A DNA stretch of 14,301 nucleotides from Nitriliruptoraceae bacterium (GTDB lineage Bacteria; Actinomycetota; Nitriliruptoria; Nitriliruptorales; Nitriliruptoraceae). The notes beneath the pieces were generated by a model. That model saw nothing but the letters and a program-made list of their open reading frames with translations. It was not told the DNA's origin and ran no database searches. Both the position numbers and the translations under genes were made by a program. Location of the stretch: positions 1-14,301 of the forward strand of contig SLLJ01000491.1 of assembly GCA_007134165.1 (NCBI GenBank), in the 5' to 3' direction. Shown one piece after another: positions 6,921-13,097 of this stretch (the first letter of the stretch is position 1; each line of letters begins with the position of its first letter).

Positions 6921-6935
6921 GTCACATCCCCTGCT

Positions 6936-6961
6936 CGGTGGTTGCCGGTGGTTCGGTGGTT
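6936..6961 (-). repeat. Three short direct repeats in the Dabb-dapA divergent promoter region
   Basis: CGGTGGTT on the + strand (AACCACCG on the minus) occurs at 6936-6943, 6946-6953 and 6954-6961. The first and third extend to CGGTGGTTGCC. They lie just upstream of the Dabb GTG and ~60 bp before dapA. They could be binding sites for a regulator of either gene, or just low-complexity sequence. Confidence 0.5.
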
Positions 6962-6988
6962 GCCCGTGGGAGGTGCTCGGCTGCCGGT

Positions 6989-6994
6989 TAGCAT
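6989..6994 (+). promoter_or_regulatory. Possible -10 box (TAGCAT) for dapA-rnj
   Basis: TAGCAT fits TANNNT and stands out in GC-rich surroundings. Transcription would start near 7001, giving a ~21-nt leader that contains AAGG at 7010-7013, 9 nt before the dapA ATG. The -35 region at the usual spacing is not recognisable. Confidence 0.45.
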
Positions 6995-7022
6995 AGGAGT
7001 CCCCACCCCAAGGTTGCTGCGC

Positions 7023-7946
7023 ATGACCCTCGAGCCCCACGGCCCGACCCCGCCAGCCGGCGTCGGCCGGGTGGTGACCGCCATGGCCACTCCCTTTACG
7101 CCGGACGGCGCGCTGGACCTGCCGGGTGCCCGTCGGCTCGCGACCCACCTGGTGGACCACGGCACCCAGACGGTGCTCGTGTCGGGTACCACCGGTGAGT
7201 CACCGACTCTGCGCGGTGACGAACCCTTCGAGTTGCTCGCTGCGGTCAAGGACGTTGTCGAGGATCGCGCGGGGGTCATGATCGGCACCGGCAGCAACGA
7301 CACGGCCAAGACGGTCGCCACGACCGCGAAGGCGGTGGAGGCCGGGGCGGATGCGGTGCTGGTGGTCACCCCCTACTACAACCGCCCCGACCAGCGCGGA
7401 CTGCGCATCCACTTCACCGCGGCGGCCGAGGCGGCCGACGGCGTGCCGATGGTGGTCTACGACATCCCCGGTCGGACCGGTCGGGCCATCGACGTGGCGA
7501 CGCTGGTCGAGCTCGCGGCCATCGAGCACGTCGTCGGGGTCAAGGACGCCACCGGAGACTGCGGCAAGGCCTGCGACACCATGGCCGCCACGCGCGGCGC
7601 GCCCGGCGGGTTCGCGCTGTGGTCCGGCGCGGACGAACTCAATCTGCCGCTGTTGGCGGTCGGGGCGGTGGGGGTCATCTCGGTCAGCGCCCACCTGGTC
7701 GGCCCGGAGATCGCGGCGATGATCGCCGCCTTCCCGACCGATACGGCCCGGGCGCGCGAACTGCACCTGGCCTGCCTTCCGGTGCACCGCGCACTGTTCG
7801 CCGAGCCCTCGCCCAGCCCGCTCAAGGCGGCCCTGGCGGCCAAGGGGCTGCCGGCCGGCCCGGTGCGCCCGCCGCTTGCGGAGGCCTCGGCCGGCATCGC
7901 CGAGCGGGTGCTGGCCGCGCTCGCCCCTCTCGAGGCCGCACGATGA
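7023..7946 (+). CDS. dapA: 4-hydroxy-tetrahydrodipicolinate synthase
   Basis: DapA condenses pyruvate with aspartate semialdehyde to give hydroxytetrahydrodipicolinate, the first committed step to diaminopimelate and lysine, and so to peptidoglycan. The 307-residue length is normal. Family landmarks are TAMATPF near the N-terminus, GTTGESPTL (the pyruvate-binding threonines), TPYYNRP, YDIPGRTGR with the proton-relay tyrosine, VVGVKDATGD with the Schiff-base lysine, and LWSGADE. The ATG at 7023 is preceded by AAGG at 9 nt. The frame extends upstream to 6651 only through antisense Dabb sequence, so the shorter start is preferred. Its stop overlaps the rnj ATG (ATGA). The dapA-rnj pairing is, from memory, conserved in Actinomycetota. 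Confidence 0.97.
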   Translation: MTLEPHGPTPPAGVGRVVTAMATPFTPDGALDLPGARRLATHLVDHGTQTVLVSGTTGESPTLRGDEPFELLAAVKDVVEDRAGVMIGTGSNDTAKTVATTAKAVEAGADAVLVVTPYYNRPDQRGLRIHFTAAAEAADGVPMVVYDIPGRTGRAIDVATLVELAAIEHVVGVKDATGDCGKACDTMAATRGAPGGFALWSGADELNLPLLAVGAVGVISVSAHLVGPEIAAMIAAFPTDTARARELHLACLPVHRALFAEPSPSPLKAALAAKGLPAGPVRPPLAEASAGIAERVLAALAPLEAAR

Positions 7947-9607
7947 GCCACCCCCCGGTCACCGTCAGCTTCCTCGGCGGGCTCGGATCAATCGGGCGCA
8001 ACATGGCCACGGTCGAGGTCGACGGCCGGCTCGCCATCGTGGATGTCGGAGTGCTGTTCCCGGATGCGGAACACCTCGGGGTCGATCTGATCCTGCCCGA
8101 TTGGCGCTGGGTGACCCAACGCGCCGACGACGTCGATGCGGTGTTCCTCACCCACGGGCACCTCGACCACATCGGTGCGCTGCCCTACTTCCTGCGCGAC
8201 CTCGACCGCGTCGTGCCGGTCTACGGCACCCGACTCACCCTGGCGTTCTGCCAGGCCATCCTCGAGGAGTGGCCCGACCTGCCCGAGCCCGACTACCGCG
8301 AGGTGGCCCCCGGAGACGTCGTCACCGAAGGGGTGTTCCGGGCCGAGGCCGTCCAGGTCAGCCACTCCATCCCCGACGGCATCGCCTACGCGCTACGCAC
8401 CCCGCACGGCATGATCGTGCACACCGGGGACTTCAAACTCGACCAGACCCCGATCGACGGACTACCCACCGACCTCGCCCATTTCGCCCGGCTCGGTGAC
8501 GAGGGGGTCGACCTGCTGCTGGCCGACTCCACTGGGGCGGACTCGCCCGGCCACGTGCCCACCGAGCGCACCGTGGGCGATTCCATCCGCCAGCACATCG
8601 CCGATGCCGACGGTCTGATCGTGGTCGCCTCGTTCGCCTCGCACGTGCACCGCATCCAGCAGGTGCTCGACGCCGCCCGGCTCGTGGGCCGGCGTCCGGT
8701 CTTCGTGGGCCGTTCGATGGTGCGCAACATGGCCATCGCCGAGGATCTGGGCTACCTCGAGTTCGATCGCTCGCAGGTCGTCGATCCCTACGAGGTCGAC
8801 CGCTACGAGCGGCGCGAGTTGATCGTGATCTCGACCGGGTCGCAGGGCGAGCCCTTCAGCGCGTTGTCACTGATGGCCGCTGGCGAGCACCGCACCCTCG
8901 AGGTCGGCGAGGGCGATCTGGTGATCCTGGCCTCGAGCCTCATCCCCGGCAACGAGCAGGCGGTGTTCCGCTCGATCAACAACCTCTCGCGGCGCGGCTG
9001 CAAGGTGGTGCACAAGGGTCTGGCCCCGGTGCATGTCTCCGGCCACGCCAGCCGCGAGGACCTGATCCTGTTCCACAACATCGTCGAGCCCGAGTTCTTC
9101 GTGCCCGTGCACGGCGAGCACCGACACCTGCGCGCCCACCGCGACATCGCCGAGATGACCGGCTGCCTGCCCGACCACGTGCTCATCTGCGAAGACGGCG
9201 ATCAGATCGTGCTCACCGAAGGTCGGGTCACCCGGGGCGCGGGCGTGGCCACCAGCCACGTCTACATCGACGGACTGCTCGACGACGTGGGGCCTGCGCT
9301 GCTGCGCGACCGGCGCCGGATCGGGGAGGACGGTATCTGCGTGGTCATCGTCACCGTCGACAGTCACGCGGGCCAGCGGGCCGGCGAGACCATCGTGACC
9401 CAGAAGGGCGTGGTCTTCGCCGAGCAGGCCGAGGACCTGCTCGAGGCCGCTCGCAAGACCGTGGACCGAGAACTCGACGGGCTGGCCCGAGTGCGCTTCG
9501 AGGACCTGGCCAGCGTGCAGCGCCACGTGGTCCAGACCGTCAGCCGCTTCTGGCGTGCCGAGGCGGGTCGCCGCCCGTTCGTGCTCCCGGTGGTGCAGGA
9601 GGCCTAG
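7943..9607 (+). CDS. rnj: Ribonuclease J
   Basis: This 554-residue metallo-beta-lactamase/beta-CASP nuclease has 5'-3' exonuclease and endonuclease activity and acts in mRNA decay and rRNA maturation. The metal site is LTHGHLDHIGALPY, with a leucine where many RNase J have glutamate in HGHEDH. VHTGDFKLD (the ligand after the fourth beta-strand) and LLLADSTGAD follow. The beta-CASP part shows VASFASHVHRIQQVLDAA, FVGRSMVRNM, STGSQGEPFSAL and VHVSGHAS, and a C-terminal ligand in VHGEHRHL. A C-terminal domain (~460-554) follows, as in full-length RNase J. The start overlaps the dapA stop by 4 bp; the frame runs far upstream in another reading of dapA, but family homology starts here. Product and length are typical. 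Confidence 0.97.
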   Translation: MSHPPVTVSFLGGLGSIGRNMATVEVDGRLAIVDVGVLFPDAEHLGVDLILPDWRWVTQRADDVDAVFLTHGHLDHIGALPYFLRDLDRVVPVYGTRLTLAFCQAILEEWPDLPEPDYREVAPGDVVTEGVFRAEAVQVSHSIPDGIAYALRTPHGMIVHTGDFKLDQTPIDGLPTDLAHFARLGDEGVDLLLADSTGADSPGHVPTERTVGDSIRQHIADADGLIVVASFASHVHRIQQVLDAARLVGRRPVFVGRSMVRNMAIAEDLGYLEFDRSQVVDPYEVDRYERRELIVISTGSQGEPFSALSLMAAGEHRTLEVGEGDLVILASSLIPGNEQAVFRSINNLSRRGCKVVHKGLAPVHVSGHASREDLILFHNIVEPEFFVPVHGEHRHLRAHRDIAEMTGCLPDHVLICEDGDQIVLTEGRVTRGAGVATSHVYIDGLLDDVGPALLRDRRRIGEDGICVVIVTVDSHAGQRAGETIVTQKGVVFAEQAEDLLEAARKTVDRELDGLARVRFEDLASVQRHVVQTVSRFWRAEAGRRPFVLPVVQEA

Positions 9608-9647
9608 CGCAGGGGCGACCCGCCGACCTGACGGGCGCGCGGTGCTC

Positions 9648-9709
9648 GCCGTCGGTTCGGTCGCTGCGCGCGGTGCGTGCCGTCGGTTCGGTCGCTGCGT
9701 GCGGTGCGC
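9648..9709. repeat. 31-bp tandem duplication
   Basis: Two adjacent units of 31 bp at 9648-9678 and 9679-9709 share the core GCCGTCGGTTCGGTCGCTGC and a following GCGGTGCG, and differ by about one base in that run. They start 40 bp after the rnj stop. Confidence 0.8.
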
Positions 9710-9788
9710 GCGGTGTGGTCGGGTGGTCCGTGGTTCGGCGGAGGGATCCAGGTGCGGTCTGGCGGTCGTTGACGCACGAACCTCTCGT

Positions 9789-9881
9789 CCACGCGAGTTT
9801 TTGCGCGGGATCGGCCGCGGTGAGGGTCCTGCCCGCCTCGTGGGTGCCCACAACCCTCACCCACGCGAGTTTCGCGCGGGA
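9789..9881. repeat. Pair of spaced ~21-bp direct repeats with CGCGA...TCGCG symmetry
   Basis: CCACGCGAGTTTTTGCGCGG at 9789-9808 recurs as CCACGCGAGTTTCGCGCGG at 9861-9879. The shared similarity reaches upstream (cac-aacc-ctc) and to the following GGGA. The second copy contains the inverted repeat CGCGA-GTT-TCGCG at 9864-9876. The spacing of 72 bp and the partial dyad suggest a possible protein-binding site, which is an inference. Confidence 0.55.
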
Positions 9882-9890
9882 CCGGGTTCC

Positions 9891-9965
9891 GGCCAGAGCT
9901 GTCACGGCCAGAGCTGTCACGGCCAGAGCTGTCACGGCCAGAGCTGCCGCGGCCAGGCCTGCCGC
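9891..9965. repeat. 15-bp tandem repeat, five units
   Basis: GGCCAGAGCTGTCAC occurs exactly at 9891-9905, 9906-9920 and 9921-9935. It is followed by variants at 9936-9950 (ending GCCGC) and 9951-9965 (GGCCAGGCCTGCCGC). Identity falls from left to right. The array is contiguous with no spacers, so it is a minisatellite rather than a CRISPR. Confidence 0.92.
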
Positions 9966-10022
9966 GGTCAACGACCCACGTTGTGCGCACGACCCGGCGA
10001 CCTCCCCACCCGCGCGACGGTG

Positions 10023-10048
10023 CCTCGCGCCCTCCCAGCCCCGCGAGG
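10023..10048. terminator. Hairpin upstream of ftsK (possible terminator for dapA-rnj)
   Basis: CCTCGCG (10023-10029) pairs perfectly with CGCGAGG (10042-10048) around a 12-nt loop. It precedes the putative ftsK -10 by 38 bp and could end read-through from rnj. There is no T-tract and the loop is long, so this is tentative. Confidence 0.35.
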
Positions 10049-10086
10049 GTCGACGGCGACCGACACGCGTGGAGTTCCTCGCGCGT

Positions 10087-10092
10087 TATCCT
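10087..10092 (+). promoter_or_regulatory. Possible -10 box (TATCCT) for ftsK
   Basis: TATCCT, in the only AT-containing spot near the gene, fits TANNNT. Transcription would start near 10099-10100, giving a ~20-nt leader that carries GAGGGGAG at 10106-10113. The -35 region is not convincing. Confidence 0.45.
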
Positions 10093-10118
10093 GACGTGAC
10101 CCGGTGAGGGGAGCAACG

Positions 10119-12674
10119 GTGGCGTCACGGACCTCGACCACGTCCCGAACCGCACGTGGGTCCGCCAAGGGCGGCTCTCGCGGCCGAAAGCCGGCGTCGG
10201 GCGGTTCTTCGGCCCGTGGCCGCAGCACGAGCGGTGGGGGCGGTGCGGGCGGTTCAGGTCGCTCGGGCGGTTCAGGTCGCTCGGGTCGCTCGGGTCGCTC
10301 GGGTGGCTCGGGCGGTTCGGGTCGTGAAGACGCGCCCGGGGCCGGTTCGCGGCTGCTGCGCGCCGTGGGCCGCCACCTCGGTGCGCAGAAGCGCGACGTC
10401 GCCGGCATCGGGCTGGTGCTGCTCGGAGTCATCACCGGCCTGGGCATCTACGTGCACGCCGCCGGACCGGTCGGCACCTTCCTCGAGGCGGTGTTCCTGG
10501 GCCTGATCGGGCTGGTGGGTTACGTGGTCCCCCTGCTGCTGGCCTGGCTCGGGTTGCTCATCGTCATCGAACGGGCCGGTCTCGAACTTGGGCGCATCGG
10601 CGTAGGTAGCGCCCTGCTGCTCATCGGGCTGCTCGGCGGGCTGCACCTGCTGGCCGGGGGTCCGGCGCCCGCCGAGGGCATCAGCGGCCTGTGGCTGGCC
10701 GGTGGGCTGCTGGGCTGGGCGGTGGCTACGCCGCTCGAGGCGGCGCTGTCGGTGTGGGGAGCGAGCGCGGTGCTGGTGGCCGTGCTGCTGCTCGGGCTGC
10801 TGGTGGTCACGCGCACTCCGGTGGCCGCGGTCGTAGCCGCAGTTCGTGGCTTCGTGATCGGCGACCCCGATGATCCGGTGGCCCCGCCGCCCGCGGCCGC
10901 CGAGCCGTCTCCGGCCGATTCCACCGAGCCAGGCTCGTCCCCGGGGCGCCGGAGCCGACGCCGACGCAGCGCCGCCTCGGAGGAGGCGCAGTTGGAGCCC
11001 GGGCCACTGCCCGTGCGGGCCACGCTGGCCGCCCAGCAGGGTGAGCAGCCGGTGCTCGAGGGCTTCGACGACCCCGCGGCCGACGACCCGGACGCCACCA
11101 GCGACGCGCCGGCTGCCCTCCAGCGGGCCCGGGTACCGGTCGACCCCGCCACTCTCAGCGCCGTGGTGGTGCCGCCGCAGGTGCGCTACGACGACTACGA
11201 ACTGCCACCGCTGGACCTGCTCGCGAACGGGCGGTCGATGGCCCGGGAGTCCTCCCGCACGATCGAGGCGCAGACCGGTGCGCTGCAGGAGACCTTCCAC
11301 CAGTTCGGGATCGACGCCACCGTTGCCCGTTGGTCGCGCGGACCGACGGTGACCCGCTTCGAGATCGAGCTCGGCCCGGGGGTGCAGGTCAAGAAGGTCG
11401 CCAACATGGGCGACGACATCGCCTACGCGCTGGCCGCTCCCGACGTGCGAATCGTGGCCCCGATCCCCGGCAAGTCCGCGATCGGCGTCGAGGTTCCCAA
11501 CCGCCAGCGTGATCTGATCACGCTGGGCGACCTGCTGCGCTCCGAAGACGCGCGCCGCGACCCACACCCGCTGACGGTGGCACTGGGCGCCGACATCGCC
11601 GGGCACCCGGCCCTGGTCAACCTCGCCACGATGCCCCACCTGCTGGTGTCGGGCGCCACCGGGTCGGGCAAGTCGGTCACCCTCAACGGCATGATCACCT
11701 CGGTGATCATGCGCGCCCGGCCCGATCAGGTCCGGCTGCTGCTGATCGACCCCAAGCGTGTCGAGCTCAACGCCTATGACGGCGCCCCGCACCTGCTCGC
11801 CCCGGTGGTCACCGACCCGCGGCGGGCGGCCGACGCGGTGCAGTGGTGTGTCAAGGAGATGGAGCAGCGCTACGAGCGGCTCGCGCTGCTCGGCTTCCGC
11901 AACATCGACGGCTACAACGAGGCGGTGGCCGCGGGCGAGGTCGAGCCCCGTCCCGGTCCCGACGGCACCGAACTCGTGTCCGAGCCGCTGCCCTACGTGC
12001 TGCTGGTGATCGACGAACTCGCCGACCTCATGCTGGTGGCCCCACGGGACGTCGAGGATGCGATCTGCCGGATCGCGCAGATGGCTCGGGCCGTGGGCAT
12101 CCACATGGTGATCGCCACCCAGCGGCCGTCGGTGGACGTCATCACCGGCCTGATCAAGGCCAACATCCCCTCCCGGCTGGCGCTGGCGGTGGCCTCCCAG
12201 ACCGATTCGCGCACCATCATCGACATGAACGGTGCCGAGAAGCTCGTCGGCAAGGGTGACATGCTGTTCCTGCCCGCCAGCCAGGGCAAGCCCTCACGGC
12301 TGCAGGGTTGCTGGGTCACCGAGCGTGAGGTCAGCGCGGTGGTCGGCTCCGCCAAGCAGCAGCGAGAGGCGGCCTACGAGCAGGGCGTGACCCGCCATGG
12401 CGAAGAGGCCGACCGTGCGGACGCCGCCCGCACCGGCGACGATGGGTCGGACACGGCCCTCCTGCGCCGGGCCGCTGAGCAGGTCGTGGTCAGCGGGCTC
12501 GGCTCCACCTCGATGCTCCAGCGCAAGCTACGGGTCGGGTTCGCCCGGGCCGGACGGCTGATGGACGAGCTCGAGGTCAAGGGCGTGGTCGGCCCCAACG
12601 AAGGGTCGAAGGCCCGCGAGGTGTTGTGGACCCCCGAGGAACTCGATGCGGCCCTCGAGCGCGGGGAGTTGTGA
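10119..12674 (+). CDS. ftsK: DNA translocase FtsK/SpoIIIE family
   Basis: FtsK is a septum-anchored, ATP-driven double-strand DNA pump that clears and resolves the chromosome terminus at division. I start at the GTG at 10119 because GAGGGGAG ends 5 nt before it; the GTG at 10104 lies within that site. That gives 851 residues. Residues 1-79 are a basic Ser/Gly/Arg-rich tail (GRSGGSGRSGRSGRSGGSGG at ~47-66). Four to five membrane helices lie between ~95 and 231, and a Pro/Glu-rich linker runs to ~350. The motor has Walker A GATGSGKS (512-519), Walker B LLVIDE ending D632-E633, and IATQRPSVDVITGLIKANIPSRLALAV. The gamma winged helix is at ~780-845 (LLRRAAEQVVVSGLGSTSMLQRKLRVGFARAGRLMDELE), the part that in relatives reads polar DNA motifs. 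It ends 3 bp before a convergent small gene. Confidence 0.96.
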   Translation: MASRTSTTSRTARGSAKGGSRGRKPASGGSSARGRSTSGGGGAGGSGRSGGSGRSGRSGRSGGSGGSGREDAPGAGSRLLRAVGRHLGAQKRDVAGIGLVLLGVITGLGIYVHAAGPVGTFLEAVFLGLIGLVGYVVPLLLAWLGLLIVIERAGLELGRIGVGSALLLIGLLGGLHLLAGGPAPAEGISGLWLAGGLLGWAVATPLEAALSVWGASAVLVAVLLLGLLVVTRTPVAAVVAAVRGFVIGDPDDPVAPPPAAAEPSPADSTEPGSSPGRRSRRRRSAASEEAQLEPGPLPVRATLAAQQGEQPVLEGFDDPAADDPDATSDAPAALQRARVPVDPATLSAVVVPPQVRYDDYELPPLDLLANGRSMARESSRTIEAQTGALQETFHQFGIDATVARWSRGPTVTRFEIELGPGVQVKKVANMGDDIAYALAAPDVRIVAPIPGKSAIGVEVPNRQRDLITLGDLLRSEDARRDPHPLTVALGADIAGHPALVNLATMPHLLVSGATGSGKSVTLNGMITSVIMRARPDQVRLLLIDPKRVELNAYDGAPHLLAPVVTDPRRAADAVQWCVKEMEQRYERLALLGFRNIDGYNEAVAAGEVEPRPGPDGTELVSEPLPYVLLVIDELADLMLVAPRDVEDAICRIAQMARAVGIHMVIATQRPSVDVITGLIKANIPSRLALAVASQTDSRTIIDMNGAEKLVGKGDMLFLPASQGKPSRLQGCWVTEREVSAVVGSAKQQREAAYEQGVTRHGEEADRADAARTGDDGSDTALLRRAAEQVVVSGLGSTSMLQRKLRVGFARAGRLMDELEVKGVVGPNEGSKAREVLWTPEELDAALERGEL

Positions 12675-12677
12675 CGC

Positions 12678-12962
12678 TCAGCGCCAGCGGAACTCACCAC
12701 TTGCCTGTGGGCGCTCGCCCTTGAGCTGTCGGCGGGCATTCATCAGCCCGAAGGCCCCCATCGTCAGCAAGGCGCCGAGCATCAGCAGGAAGAACACGTC
12801 GCGGCCGTCCTCGACGAGCACGATGCGTCCCTCGTCGTCGACCGGGGCCTCCACGACGCCCTCCTCGGGGTCGTCCTCGACCGCCAGCGCCGGGCCGGCG
12901 ACGAGCAGGAGGGCCACCAGCGCGGCCGCGAGCAGGAGATGAGGTTTCGTCATGGCGTTCAT
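12678..12962 (-). CDS. Small secreted/membrane protein, unknown function
   Basis: This 94-residue protein lies on the strand opposite its neighbours. MNAMTKPHLLLAAALVALLL begins a classic signal peptide with a likely cleavage after ALA at residue 28. An acidic, extracytoplasmic segment follows (VEDDPEEGVVEAPVDDEGRI), then a second hydrophobic helix (~57-75, FFLLMLGALLTMGAFGLM) and a basic tail (NARRQLKGERPQASGEFRWR). That predicts a mature type I membrane protein with a ~27-residue outside part and a ~20-residue cytoplasmic tail. I do not recognise the family. The ATG at 12962 is 8 nt from a perfect TAGGAT box (12971-12976, minus), suggesting a leaderless mRNA; the ATG at 12953 is an alternative. 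It converges on ftsK, 3 bp between stops, and diverges from the RodZ-like gene. Confidence 0.75.
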   Translation of the reverse strand: MNAMTKPHLLLAAALVALLLVAGPALAVEDDPEEGVVEAPVDDEGRIVLVEDGRDVFFLLMLGALLTMGAFGLMNARRQLKGERPQASGEFRWR

Positions 12963-12970
12963 GGCGGCGC

Positions 12971-12976
12971 ATCCTA
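12971..12976 (-). promoter_or_regulatory. Likely -10 box (TAGGAT) for the small membrane protein gene
   Basis: TAGGAT on the minus strand is a strong actinobacterial -10 sequence. It ends 8 nt before the ATG at 12962, so transcription should start on or just before the ATG, implying a leaderless or nearly leaderless transcript. Confidence 0.5.
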
Positions 12977-13047
12977 GCCCGATCGGGCCCGAACCCTGCC
13001 ACTCGGGGTGTCGCGCCTCGGGTCGTGCGCGAGACCCGACGGCCTCG

Positions 13048-13053
13048 TACGAT
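13048..13053 (+). promoter_or_regulatory. Possible -10 box (TACGAT) for the RodZ-like gene
   Basis: TACGAT fits TANNNT and lies 45 nt before the GTG at 13098, in the 135-bp divergent gap. No -35 element is clear. Confidence 0.35.
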
Positions 13054-13097
13054 GGTCTTCCGCCTGTCCACGAGCGTGGACCCGCCCAGAGGAACCC

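Larger units (their letters stand above)
9608..10118. other. 511-bp noncoding, repeat-rich gap between rnj and ftsK
   Basis: No frame here looks like a gene. The open frames at 9555-10107 and antisense ones give Arg/Ser/Thr/Ala low-complexity products, have no good ribosome site, and are interrupted or extended by repeats. The gap holds three separate repeat families, a hairpin at 10023-10048 and a likely ftsK promoter at its right end. It is the longest gene-free stretch in the window. Confidence 0.75.

Noticed and set aside
7619..7942. Upstream extension of RNase J through dapA in another frame
   Set aside because: Family homology and the ATGA overlap place the start at 7943. The extension is Gly/Arg-rich shadow sequence.
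9891..9965. CRISPR array
   Set aside because: The 15-bp units are contiguous with no spacers and no cas genes are nearby. It is a tandem minisatellite.
9555..10107. Possible genes in the rnj-ftsK gap (frames of 144 and 179 codons on +, 143 and 183 on -)
   Set aside because: Products are low complexity and repeat-driven, no ribosome site is convincing, and all frames are equally open because of base composition.
10272..12104. 610-codon minus-strand frame opposite ftsK
   Set aside because: Antisense shadow of conserved FtsK motor sequence. The product is His/Gln/Asp-rich with no motif.
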